Shown: piece by piece, positions 23,079 to 31,413 of the stretch
Position numbering within the stretch: the first letter of the stretch is position 1
Layout: every line of letters begins with the position of its first letter
NCBI GenBank assembly: GCA_007126575.1
Contig: SLBA01000133.1
Location: 1-32,999, forward strand
Origin: Gemmatimonadota bacterium
GTDB taxonomy: Bacteria > Gemmatimonadota > Gemmatimonadetes > Longimicrobiales > Gaopeijiaceae
Reading direction: 5' to 3'
DNA length: 32,999 bases
Notes under the pieces: generated by a model
What the model saw: only the letters and a program-made list of their open reading frames with translations
The model's database searches: none
Told to the model about the DNA's origin: nothing
Program-made: the position numbers and the translations under genes

Positions 23079-25049
23079 ATGACTCCCAGCCGATACCGCC
23101 TCGAGGGGAAGGGCCCGTCGTCACCCGTGGTCGTGGAGCGGGCCGGAGGAGGGCTCAGTCGTCCGTCGCCCAATTCGAGCGCCCGTTCCCTGATGCGCCG
23201 GCTCACGCGTGATGCGACCCGGATCCTTCGCTGTGATCGCGCCGGTATCTGGACCTTCGACCCGGACGGGGGCTCTCCCCTCTGCGTCGTCCGGTACCAT
23301 TCCGGTGCGGCCCGGCACGAATCCGGGCTGGAGTATCCGGATGCCATGGGACGGCATACTCTCGAGCTTCTGGAGAGAATCGCCTTCCTCTCGATGGAAG
23401 ACGTCGCGAAGTCCGCGCCGCCCGCGCCCCCCCTTCGCCGGTATCTCGAAGACGAGGGCGTGCGATCGATTCTGGCCGTTCCGATCCGTCGGGAGCGCAG
23501 CGTACGGGGATTCTTCGCTTTCGAGAGCACGACCGACCCCAGGCAGTGGGACCCCGGTGACCGGGATCATGCGGTCTCGTTGGCGCTTCAGGTCGAACAG
23601 CTATGGGCGTCGATGCCGCCCGCCCCTTCCGAGGTGCCGAGTGCCCGGGGAGCGGTCGTCGAACCATCGGCTCCGGGGCGAGCCCGGCGCTCCGGCGAGC
23701 CCGGGGTCCCGACGGACGACGCCGGGTCCCGACCCCCGATCTCCGAGACGCAGGGAGGCTCGACCCTTCGGGCGCTGCCGAACCGGAACCTCGAAGTCCG
23801 GTTGCGTCGGCTCCGGTCGATGGAGGCCGTCGGGATCCTGGGTCTCGATCTCGCGGGGGATCTTCGTCACCTGCTCGAGGTCCAGGATGGCTACCTCTCG
23901 CTCCTCGAGGACCTCCTCCGTGAGTCGGGCGTCGAACCGGGTCTGCTGCGCGACGCCCGGCATGCGAGCCATGGTGCGCGCGAACGCGTCGAGCAGTTCC
24001 TGCGCTGGGGCCATGAAGGCCGCTCGGCCCATCGTGCGCTTGAACTCAACGGCCTGCTCGGCTCACTGGCGGTGCGACTGGGCAAACTGACCGGTGACCG
24101 TGTCCCCCTCCTGATCGGACCGTCTCCCGAGCCTCTCTTGATTCGAGGGCACGAGGTGATGCTCCAGCGAGCGATCGAACAGCTGGTGCGCAACGCCAGA
24201 GAGGCGTCGGCGGAGGGTGATCGAGTTCGCGTGAGGCTGCTTCGCGGGGAGGGGGCTCATCCATCACCGACGGCTCGGATCGTCGTGGAGGACCGGGGGG
24301 AAGGGATCCGGGGAGGGGACCTTCCCTGGATCTTCGAGCCGTGGTTCACCACTCGAAGAGCTGCGGGAGGCGAGGGGCTCGGCCTGCCCCTCGTTCAGGC
24401 GGTGATCGAGGGGCATGGGGGCTGGGTCGACGTGCTCTCGACGCCCGGAGAGGGGACCCGGTTCACGGTCCATATGCCGCTCGCGGAGCCTCTGGATTCG
24501 ATGGAGGAACTGCCGGACCGCCCCGGTCTTCGCCGTGGAGACGAGGAAGGGCGGCCCCGGGCGCTCGTGGTCGAAGACGACCCGTTCCTCGCCCGTCTCC
24601 TCGAACGCGTTCTGGACCGGGGAGGGTTCGATGTGCAGCGTGCCGAGGGGTTCTCGGGCGCGCAGCGCATCCTGCACCGTATGGGCCGGACGCTCTCGCT
24701 GCTGGTGGTCGAGCGTCGACTCCTGGCCGGTGAACGGGGAATGGAGCTGGTCCGCAGGGCGCGGGCGCTGTCTCCAGACCTGCCGGCGGTCGTGGTCGAT
24801 CGACGGTCCCGACCGGGGGCGAGCCACGAGCAGGCCCATGCGGAGATCCGGGTGGACGAGGGGATTCCCGACGATCTTCCCCTCCTGACTCCCCCCTTCG
24901 AGCCCGGGGACCTACTGGCGCTGGCCCGGAGGCTCGCCCGATCCGGCCGACCCGATGCGGGAGACGACGACGGGTCCGCCCCTTCTGCGTCCGGGCTCGA
25001 TACCGATGAGCTCGGAGCGGATGCAGAGGGGGCGGACCCGGTTCACTGA
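23079..25049 (+). CDS. GAF / degenerate histidine kinase / pseudo-receiver hybrid protein
   Basis: A cytoplasmic 656-residue protein. GAF domain (about residues 26-172, ending in the typical ILAVPIRRERSVRGFFAFES), a linker, a two-helix H-box-like segment (about 245-290), HATPase_c (about 355-475) and a receiver (about 490-625). The ATPase N, G1, F and G2 boxes are good: LVRNAREA (N372), VEDRGEGI, IFEPWFTT and GEGLGLPLV. However the H-box reads LDLAGDLRHLLEV where hybrid kinases have GIAHDFNNLLTV, so the phosphoacceptor His is G260. In the receiver EDD (499-501) is kept, but the phosphoacceptor Asp is E545, 44 residues on as in CheY, and the KPF Lys is P605. It is probably not a normal phosphorelay kinase. 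GAGGAG precedes the ATG. It is convergent with the stress protein gene. Confidence 0.87.
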   Translation: MTPSRYRLEGKGPSSPVVVERAGGGLSRPSPNSSARSLMRRLTRDATRILRCDRAGIWTFDPDGGSPLCVVRYHSGAARHESGLEYPDAMGRHTLELLERIAFLSMEDVAKSAPPAPPLRRYLEDEGVRSILAVPIRRERSVRGFFAFESTTDPRQWDPGDRDHAVSLALQVEQLWASMPPAPSEVPSARGAVVEPSAPGRARRSGEPGVPTDDAGSRPPISETQGGSTLRALPNRNLEVRLRRLRSMEAVGILGLDLAGDLRHLLEVQDGYLSLLEDLLRESGVEPGLLRDARHASHGARERVEQFLRWGHEGRSAHRALELNGLLGSLAVRLGKLTGDRVPLLIGPSPEPLLIRGHEVMLQRAIEQLVRNAREASAEGDRVRVRLLRGEGAHPSPTARIVVEDRGEGIRGGDLPWIFEPWFTTRRAAGGEGLGLPLVQAVIEGHGGWVDVLSTPGEGTRFTVHMPLAEPLDSMEELPDRPGLRRGDEEGRPRALVVEDDPFLARLLERVLDRGGFDVQRAEGFSGAQRILHRMGRTLSLLVVERRLLAGERGMELVRRARALSPDLPAVVVDRRSRPGASHEQAHAEIRVDEGIPDDLPLLTPPFEPGDLLALARRLARSGRPDAGDDDGSAPSASGLDTDELGADAEGADPVH

Positions 25050-25074
25050 CGTCGGGTGACGGTCCGCTGAATTC

Positions 25075-25932
25075 TCAGGCGCTCGAACGAGCCGACGGAA
25101 TGAGCAGGACCCGAGCGACGGCGCGGCGCACGACCTGCCGGCTTTCGCTCCCCAGGACGATCTCGGGGAGGAATCCCCGGCCGTGGGTTCCCATGATGAC
25201 GATGTAGTCCGGGTTGGTCGCGCCGGAAAGCAGGATCTCTTCGGCGGGGTCGCCCCCCCGGATCTTCACTTCCACCTCGGTCGCTCCCTTGCGCTTGAGC
25301 CGCTCGGCCCGGGCTTCGAGGAGGACTCTCGCCTCGCTGCGGGCCACGTCGTCGCCCACGGGGTGCACGTGGAGGAGGGTCACCTCCTTGACGCCTGCGT
25401 CGACCATCCCCTCGACCCAGTGAAAGGCCCGCTCGGCCAGGTCCGAGAAGTCGGTCGGGTGGAGGATGCGGTTCGGCAGCCCGGAGCCGCGCACCTCGAG
25501 GGCCGATTCCGGATCGGGGCGGGAGGGCTCGATTCGCTGCAGGAGGACCGGGGTCTGGGTGCGACGGACGATCTCCCAGGCCACGCTGCCGACGAAGGCT
25601 TCCTGGACCCGGTTGCGGCTCCGGGAACCGACCAGGATCGCGTCGACCCCCCGCTCCTCGGCGAGCTCGCACAGCTTCACGGCCGGGGCTCCCGTCGTGA
25701 CGGTGACCTGTACGTCGAACCCCTTGCCCTCGAGGGTCCGTTGGAGGTTGCCGAGACGTTCGCGGATGCCGTCGAGTGCGGAGATCGACGCCGAGACCGG
25801 GTAGGCCACGGGTCGGGCGACATGGACGAGGTGAAGCTCCCCCGTCCCGAAGTCCTTCAACTCGGGAAGAATCGAAACCAGTGCTTCACTGGCCGGGGTC
25901 AGGTCCATTGCCACGAGTACTCGATCGAACAT
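25075..25932 (-). CDS. Tandem universal stress protein (UspA-type)
   Basis: A 285-residue protein of two Usp domains (about residues 1-140 and 155-285). The second has the ATP-binding GxHGRGx9GS pattern in GTHGRGFLPEIVLGSESRQVVRRA. The first has GSRSRNRVQEAFVGSVAWEIV, with the glycines partly lost, so it may bind nucleotide poorly. Tandem Usps act as nucleotide-binding regulators of stress and growth arrest; a precise role is not visible. ATG 25932 follows a GGAGGAG by four bases; a TTG lies just before it. The upstream 237-base gap holds a promoter region (with CGGTATC repeated at 25963 and 25979) and a terminator-like hairpin for the permease gene. Confidence 0.9.
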   Translation of the reverse strand: MFDRVLVAMDLTPASEALVSILPELKDFGTGELHLVHVARPVAYPVSASISALDGIRERLGNLQRTLEGKGFDVQVTVTTGAPAVKLCELAEERGVDAILVGSRSRNRVQEAFVGSVAWEIVRRTQTPVLLQRIEPSRPDPESALEVRGSGLPNRILHPTDFSDLAERAFHWVEGMVDAGVKEVTLLHVHPVGDDVARSEARVLLEARAERLKRKGATEVEVKIRGGDPAEEILLSGATNPDYIVIMGTHGRGFLPEIVLGSESRQVVRRAVARVLLIPSARSSA

Positions 25933-26042
25933 CAAACTCCTCCTGATGCGGTGATGGGGTGCCGGTATCTGGCATGTACGGTATCAGGGAAGGAAGGAGT
26001 GTGCCAGAAGGGACGAGGGTGACCCACGACACGGTGACCCGG

Positions 26043-26073
26043 AAAAAGCGGATGGAGCCGGCGTTTCCACCGG
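26043..26073 (-). terminator. GNRA-loop hairpin and T-run after the iron permease gene
   Basis: On the minus strand CCGGTG-GAAA-CGCCGG (26073-26058) makes a six-pair stem (one G-T pair) with a GAAA tetraloop, followed after 10 bases by TTTTT (26047-26043). It lies about 100 bases downstream of the permease stop. The T-run is farther from the stem than in a typical intrinsic terminator. Confidence 0.4.
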
Positions 26074-26169
26074 GCTTGCGAGCGGGGGACGGACCGGACA
26101 CGGTGGGAGCGGTCTTCTCAGGATTGGGATGAAATGACCGGATATGGGACGCAGTCTCTCGCCCGGTCC

Positions 26170-27867
26170 TCAGACGCGCTGGCGGGCGATGATGCGGCTC
26201 AGGAGAATGACCGGGATCACCCCGACCGCAACGATCAGGAGCGCAGGGAGGGCGGAGCGGGCGACCTGTTCGTCGGAGGCGAGCTGGAAGGCCCGGGTCG
26301 CGAGGGTGTCGAAGTCGAAGGGCCGCAGGATGAGGGTCAGGGGCAGCTCCTTGAGGACGTCGACGAAGACGAGGAGACCGGCCGAGACCAGCGTCCCCTT
26401 CAGGAGCGGAAGATCCACGCGAAAGAGGGTTTTCATCGGCGGTGCGCCGAGCGAGCGGGAGGTTTCGTCGAGGTTGCCGCAGACCCGGGTGAAGCCCGAG
26501 TCGACCGGATTGAGGGCGACGGCCAGGAAGCGCACCACGTACGCGAAGACCAGGGCGGCCACGGTACCCGTCAGGAGGAGCCCGACCGGAGAGCCGGTCA
26601 GCCCGGAAAGGAGGGGCGCGAGCCGTCGATCGACCCAGAGGAAGGGCACCATGACGCCGACCGCGATGACCGCTCCCGGGATGCTGTAGCCGAGCGAGGA
26701 GGCCCGCGAGGCCAGGGAGAGCAGGGGGGTCGGCGTCAGTCGAACCGAGTACGCGATCAGGACGGCCACGACCACCGCCAGGAGGGCGGCGCCGCTGGCG
26801 AGACCGAAGGAGTTGAGGGCGAGGGTCAGGAAGCGGCGGTCGAGCGCCTCGGGCGCGACCTGCCAGGCCCAGGCCAGGAGCTGCAGAATCGGAAGGATGA
26901 AGCCGAGGGTGACCGGGACCAGGCAGACGCCGAACGCGCCGGCGGCCTTCCACCCCGAAAGCTCGTAGGGTACCACCGGCCGAAAGGTCCGGGAGCCCCC
27001 ATCGAACCGTGCTCGCCCCCGCTGTGCCCGCTCCGCAAGGATCAGCATGAAGACGAGAACGAGCAGGCAGGCGGACAGGCGAATCGCGGCCGGCCCGTCA
27101 CCGAGCGAGAACCAGGCGCGGAAGATTCCGGTCGTGAAGGTCGACACCCCGAAGTACTTGACCGCCCCGTACTCGTTGAGCACCTCCATCAGGACGAGGG
27201 TCACCCCGGCGACCACCGCTGGCCGTGCCATGGGAAGGGCGACCTGCAGGAAGGTCTGCCAGGGGGACTTTCCCAGGATCCTCGAGCTCTCGAGGATCCC
27301 CCCGGACTGCTTGTGGAAGGAGGTCCGGGTGATCAGGTAGACGTACGGGTATAGCACGAGCGCCATCATGACGCCGGCGCCGCCGACCGACATGAGGCCG
27401 GTCCGGAGTCGGACCGTCTGCTCCTGTGCGAACACGAGCTGGAGGAGCTGCTGGACCGGCCCCGTGTGCGAGAGGATCTCGGCGTAGGTGAAGGCGATGA
27501 TGTAGGTGGGGATCGCCAGGGGGAGGATCAGCGCCCACGCGAAGATCCGCTGGCCCGGAAACCGGCAGGTGGTGACGAGCCAGGCGGTCGAAATCCCCAG
27601 CAGCAGGGTCAGGCCCCCCACCCAGAAGACGAGGATCACCGAGTTCCGGATGTACAGCCCGAGGACGTTCGAAGCCAGGTGGTCCCAGGTCTCGCTTCCC
27701 CCCTGCAGGACCCCGATCAGGATCGAGGCCAGAGGGAGGAGGACGAGCGCCACGACCACCAGCGTCGCGACGGTCCACGGGGTCAGCGTGACGCGGAAGC
27801 GGGGCCGAAGCTGCTCCCGCGCCCGGTGGGCGAAACTGCGAAGTCGGCCGAGGAGAGTCAGCGCCAT
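26170..27867 (-). CDS. Iron(III)-type ABC transporter permease, fused two-domain FbpB type
   Basis: An inner-membrane protein of 565 aa with about 12 hydrophobic helices in two homologous halves, each carrying an EAA-type cytoplasmic loop that binds the ATPase: ESSRILGKSPWQTFLQVALP in the first half and ETSRSLGAPPMKTLFRVDLP in the second. This fused layout is that of FbpB/SfuB-type ferric permeases; thiamine or phosphonate permeases are less likely given the partner gene. Its start overlaps the end of the binding-protein gene by 10 bases. No ATPase gene (fbpC) is within the window, which is unusual for this type of operon; the ATPase may be encoded elsewhere or shared. Confidence 0.9.
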   Translation of the reverse strand: MALTLLGRLRSFAHRAREQLRPRFRVTLTPWTVATLVVVALVLLPLASILIGVLQGGSETWDHLASNVLGLYIRNSVILVFWVGGLTLLLGISTAWLVTTCRFPGQRIFAWALILPLAIPTYIIAFTYAEILSHTGPVQQLLQLVFAQEQTVRLRTGLMSVGGAGVMMALVLYPYVYLITRTSFHKQSGGILESSRILGKSPWQTFLQVALPMARPAVVAGVTLVLMEVLNEYGAVKYFGVSTFTTGIFRAWFSLGDGPAAIRLSACLLVLVFMLILAERAQRGRARFDGGSRTFRPVVPYELSGWKAAGAFGVCLVPVTLGFILPILQLLAWAWQVAPEALDRRFLTLALNSFGLASGAALLAVVVAVLIAYSVRLTPTPLLSLASRASSLGYSIPGAVIAVGVMVPFLWVDRRLAPLLSGLTGSPVGLLLTGTVAALVFAYVVRFLAVALNPVDSGFTRVCGNLDETSRSLGAPPMKTLFRVDLPLLKGTLVSAGLLVFVDVLKELPLTLILRPFDFDTLATRAFQLASDEQVARSALPALLIVAVGVIPVILLSRIIARQRV

Positions 27868-28943
27868 CCGGCCCGGTCGAAGATCTGCACCGCTTCGTTG
27901 TTCAACTCACCCAGCCGCGAGAGGGGAAGCGGGTCGGGCCGGTACTCACCCCATTCGAGGAGGGTGGAGGCCCATTCGACCCCTTCACGGACGGGGTACT
28001 CGAAGTTGGCCTCGGCGAAGGCGGTCTGGGCCTCGACTCCGACCAGGAACTCCAGAAGACGGACCGCGTGGTCGACGTTGGGGGCGTGGGCCGTCACCCC
28101 GGCTCCGCTCACGTTCACGTGGGTGCCGCGATCGTCCTGATTCGGGAAGAAGAGTCCGACGGCCCGTCCGAGTTCGCGGGACTCCGCGTCCTCGTGGTTC
28201 AGGAGGCGACCCACGTAATACGTGTTCACGATCGCCACGTCCCCGACTCCCGCAGCCACGTCGCGAATCTGGTCGGTGTCGTTGCCCTGCGGAGGGCGGG
28301 CGAAGTTTGCCACCATCCCACGGGCCCACTCCTCGGACGCCTCGGTACCGTGCGCCGCCACGATCGAGGCCATCATCGAGATGTTGTAGATGTTCTCGGA
28401 GCTGCGCACGAGGATCCGACCCTCCCAGGTGGGGTCGGTCAGAGCCTCGTATGTCGAGAGCTCCGCGGGATCCACCCGGTCGCGGGCATACGCGAGGATC
28501 CGGGCTCGGGTGGTGAGACCGAACCAATGGTTGTCGGGGTCGCGAAGGTGTGCCGGCACGGCCTCCTCCAGCGTCTCCGACCGGATCGGCTGGAGCAGCC
28601 CTCGCTCCTTGGCCCGGTGCAGGCGGCCGGCATCGACGGTGATCAGCAGGTCGGCCGGCGAGGCCTCGCCCTCCCGTTCGAGGCGGGCGATGAGTTCGTC
28701 GGCCGACGCACTCACGACGCGCACCGCGATCCCGGTCTCGGCGGTGAACTGCTGGAAGAGCGCCTCGTCGGTGTCGTAGTGCCGGTGGCTGTAGACGTTG
28801 ACGACCTCGGCATCGGCGTCTCCGCACCCTGCCAGGATCGGCAGAAGGGCGAGGCAGAAAAGGAGGCCGGCGATCGTGTGCAGGGGCGTCCGGCCGCGGT
28901 GGGAGAGAGCCGGGCAGACAGGAAGCGAAGAGGTGACAGGCAT
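27858..28943 (-). CDS. Iron(III)-binding lipoprotein of ABC transporter, FbpA-like
   Basis: A 361-residue substrate-binding protein. The N-terminus ends in the lipobox ILAGC (C40). The mature part begins EVVNVYSHRHYDTDEALFQQF, the classic FbpA/SfuA start, and has a tandem tyrosine in VNTYYVGRL (Y242-Y243) typical of ferric-iron ligands. ATG 28943 is the start; it gives a rather long n-region but no better start exists. It is followed by the permease gene with a 10-base overlap. A Fur-box-like palindrome lies 31 bases upstream of the ATG, so iron repression is likely. The substrate could be another metal or a small anion, but the family and the operator favour ferric iron. Confidence 0.9.
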   Translation of the reverse strand: MPVTSSLPVCPALSHRGRTPLHTIAGLLFCLALLPILAGCGDADAEVVNVYSHRHYDTDEALFQQFTAETGIAVRVVSASADELIARLEREGEASPADLLITVDAGRLHRAKERGLLQPIRSETLEEAVPAHLRDPDNHWFGLTTRARILAYARDRVDPAELSTYEALTDPTWEGRILVRSSENIYNISMMASIVAAHGTEASEEWARGMVANFARPPQGNDTDQIRDVAAGVGDVAIVNTYYVGRLLNHEDAESRELGRAVGLFFPNQDDRGTHVNVSGAGVTAHAPNVDHAVRLLEFLVGVEAQTAFAEANFEYPVREGVEWASTLLEWGEYRPDPLPLSRLGELNNEAVQIFDRAGWR

Positions 28944-28973
28944 GAGCGGGCTGGGGCTGGGCGACGAATTCGG

Positions 28974-28990
28974 TTGAGAACGATTCTCAA
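28974..28990. promoter_or_regulatory. Fur-box-like palindrome upstream of the iron transporter
   Basis: TTGAGAA-CGA-TTCTCAA is an inverted repeat with seven-base arms, matching the 7-1-7 type Fur site seen in many Proteobacteria (TGAGAATNATTCTCA). It sits 31-47 bases before the start of the binding-protein gene. A GAGAAT inside it could serve as a -10, with TTTAGC 18 bases upstream, so a bound repressor would block the promoter. Confidence 0.72.
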
Positions 28991-29062
28991 CTCGACCGGC
29001 CCCCAAGCTAAAGGGTGGGATCTCGAACGGAAAGGGCAGGCGGGGGAATTCGGCTGGGAAGC

Positions 29063-29815
29063 TCAGCTCGGCCCGAGCGTCAGCGGGATCGCAGCCCCGT
29101 TCACGATCTGCGCTTCATCGGAGAGGAGGCTACGGATCACCCGACCGATCTCGACCGGGTCGAGCCAGCCCGCCCGGTCCGCGTCGGGCATCGCCTTGCG
29201 GTTGCCCGGGGTGTCGATGATCGAGGGGAGCACTGCGTTGACCGTGATCCCGTGCTCGACCCCCTCCAGCGAGAGGGTGTGGGTGAGGTTCAGGACGGCG
29301 GCCTTGGCCGCTCCGTAGGCGCTGAGTCCCGACTGCCCGCGATTCAGGGCGGGTAGGGCGGAGACGTTCACGATCCGTCCACGACCCCGCGCCTTCATCC
29401 CGGGGAAGGCGGCCCGGGACACCAGGAAGGCCGTGGTCGCATTCATCCGCCACATCCGCTCCCATGCCCCGGGGTCGGTCTCGTCGACGGGGCTCATCAC
29501 GAAGCCCCCCGCGAGGTTGACGACCGCCTCGGGGCCGTCCCCCTCGGCCTCGCGAATCGCATCGAAAAGGGCGGTGACGTCGGCCTCGTCGGTCAGGTCG
29601 ATGTCGGAGTGGAGGTGCAGCGCCGAGAACCCGTCGCCCAGAAAGGCTTCGAGGGCGGGGATCTCGTCGTCGGAGTAGATCGGGACGTGCAGGCGGGCCC
29701 CCGCCTCGAGGAGGACCTTCACCACCCCCCGGCCAAGGCCCCCGGAGCCTCCGGTCACCAGCGTCACCCGTCCCGTCAGAGCACCGGTCCAGTCCGCCAT
29801 CGCGCGTTCACTCAC
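29063..29815 (-). CDS. Short-chain dehydrogenase/reductase (SDR)
   Basis: A 250-residue classical SDR with a Rossmann nucleotide-binding start ([15 protein letters not shown]), NLAGG, a catalytic Ser in NVSALPA and YGAAKAAV with the Tyr and Lys. The C-terminus ([12 protein letters not shown]) is typical too. Substrate and cofactor are not predictable. GTG 29815 is preferred because GGGGAGGGT lies seven to ten bases ahead; ATG 29800 has no Shine-Dalgarno sequence. The gene is divergent from icd and ends 119 bases before the iron-transporter start. Confidence 0.88.
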   Translation of the reverse strand: MSERAMADWTGALTGRVTLVTGGSGGLGRGVVKVLLEAGARLHVPIYSDDEIPALEAFLGDGFSALHLHSDIDLTDEADVTALFDAIREAEGDGPEAVVNLAGGFVMSPVDETDPGAWERMWRMNATTAFLVSRAAFPGMKARGRGRIVNVSALPALNRGQSGLSAYGAAKAAVLNLTHTLSLEGVEHGITVNAVLPSIIDTPGNRKAMPDADRAGWLDPVEIGRVIRSLLSDEAQIVNGAAIPLTLGPS

Positions 29816-30162
29816 CTGTCCACCCTCCCCGGTTGTGTCCAGCATCGATTGTGAGCGGGCCGCCCCGCGGGCAGCGAGCCTGCACGGCCTCGCTCTCCGA
29901 CAGGCGCCTACCCGAACCGGGGGCTGGTGTGCCGCGCCCGGATGCGGGTGACATCGGCAGCCGCAGTCGGGGGGGCGGACTCGCGGGAGAGGGCGGAACA
30001 CCTTGCCCACCGCCCATGATCGCCCCTAACTTCGGAGGCTTTGACCGCGCAGCGTGTCCATCGATGAGCAGCGGGCGTCGAGGGTTCACGGGGGAGGCTC
30101 CCCCGGGATCGTGCGGCGCCCGGTTTGCCATCCCCCAACACATCCCCAGGAGGCCCCGACCC
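29816..30162. other. 347-base gene-free region between SDR and icd
   Basis: No ORF with a plausible product is found here. It should hold the divergent promoters of the SDR and icd genes. For icd, TTGCCC (30003-30008) and TAACTT (30027-30032), spaced by 18 bases, are the best promoter-like pair, but the match is modest. Confidence 0.45.
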
Positions 30163-31413
30163 ATGACCTCGTATCGTCACGCCGTCATTCCGGAGACCGG
30201 AGATCCCATCACCGTCGAGGCCGGAACGCTCCGGGTGCCCGATCGACCGATCGTGCCCTTCATCGAGGGCGACGGGATCGGGCCCGACATCTGGAAGGCC
30301 ACCCGGGCCGTGGTCGACGCCGCGGTCGAGGAGGCCTTCGGCGGGGATCGCGAGATCTCGTGGATGGAGATCTACGCGGGCGAGAAGGCGCACGAGAAGA
30401 GCGGAGAGTGGCTTCCGGAAGAGACCTTCGAGGCGCTCCGCGAGTTCAAGGTCGGGATCAAGGGGCCGCTGACGACGCCCGTCGGGGGCGGGATCCGCTC
30501 GCTGAACGTGACTCTGAGGCAGGTGCTCGACCTGTATTCGTGCGTGCGCCCGGTCCGCTGGATCAAGGGGGTGCCCTCGCCGATGAAGGAGCCGGAGCGG
30601 CTCGACGTGGTGATCTACCGTGAGAACACCGAGGACGTGTACGCCGGGATCGAGTGGGCCTCCGGCACGCCCGAGGCCGAGAAGGTGCGGCGCTTCCTGG
30701 TCGACGAGATGGGGGCTTCGATCCGCGAGGAGAGCGGGATCGGGATCAAGCCGATCAGCCCCTTCGGCACGAAGCGCCATGTGGCGGCCGCGATCGAGTA
30801 CGCTCTGGAGAGGGATCGGCGCATGGTCACGCTGGTCCACAAGGGGAACATCATGAAGTTCACCGAGGGGGCCTTCTCGGACTGGGGGTACGAGGTGGCG
30901 AAGGAGCGCTTCCCCGAGCGGACCCTCCCGGAGTCGGCGGTGTGGGAGGGAGAGGACCCGGCCGGCCGGATCGTGATCGGGGACCGGATCGCCGACGCGA
31001 TGTTCCAGCAGGTGCTCCTGCGGCCCGACGAGTACGATATCCTGGCGACGCCGAATCTGAACGGGGACTACCTGTCGGATGCCTGCGCCGCGCAGGTCGG
31101 AGGGCTGGGGATGGCGCCCGGGGCGAACATCGGCGACGAGGTCGCGCTCTTCGAGGCGACGCACGGGACCGCCCCCAAGTACACGGGGCTCGACAAAGTG
31201 AACCCCGGCTCGCTGATCCTCTCGGCCGTCATGATGCTCGAGCACATGGGGTGGAACGAGGCGGCGCGGCTGATCGACCGGGGGATGGAGGCCGCCATCG
31301 GGGCCGGTACCGTCACCTACGATCTGGAGCGGCAGATGGAAGGGGCGACCAAGGTCGCGACGTCGGAGTTCGGGGCGCAGATCATTCGTCACATGAGGGG
31401 AACCGCTGCATGA
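30163..31413 (+). CDS. icd: NADP-dependent isocitrate dehydrogenase
   Basis: Converts isocitrate to 2-oxoglutarate in the TCA cycle with NADP. The product has 416 aa, the same as the E. coli enzyme. [13 protein letters not shown] begins the core, and [13 protein letters not shown] holds S113, the residue phosphorylated by AceK in E. coli. [28 protein letters not shown] and [15 protein letters not shown] follow; Lys339-Tyr340 correspond to Lys344-Tyr345, which select NADP. ATG 30163 has CAGGAGG nine bases ahead; the frame is open further upstream but without homology. The stop overlaps the start of pepA (ATGA), so the two are coupled, an unusual pair. Confidence 0.96.
   Translation: MTSYRHAVIPETGDPITVEAGTLRVPDRPIVPFIEGDGIGPDIWKATRAVVDAAVEEAFGGDREISWMEIYAGEKAHEKSGEWLPEETFEALREFKVGIKGPLTTPVGGGIRSLNVTLRQVLDLYSCVRPVRWIKGVPSPMKEPERLDVVIYRENTEDVYAGIEWASGTPEAEKVRRFLVDEMGASIREESGIGIKPISPFGTKRHVAAAIEYALERDRRMVTLVHKGNIMKFTEGAFSDWGYEVAKERFPERTLPESAVWEGEDPAGRIVIGDRIADAMFQQVLLRPDEYDILATPNLNGDYLSDACAAQVGGLGMAPGANIGDEVALFEATHGTAPKYTGLDKVNPGSLILSAVMMLEHMGWNEAARLIDRGMEAAIGAGTVTYDLERQMEGATKVATSEFGAQIIRHMRGTAA

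Noticed and set aside
25963-25985. Direct repeat CGGTATC at 25963 and 25979 upstream of the stress protein gene
   Set aside because: Seven-base repeat with a 16-base period, no symmetry and no known regulator; could be chance.
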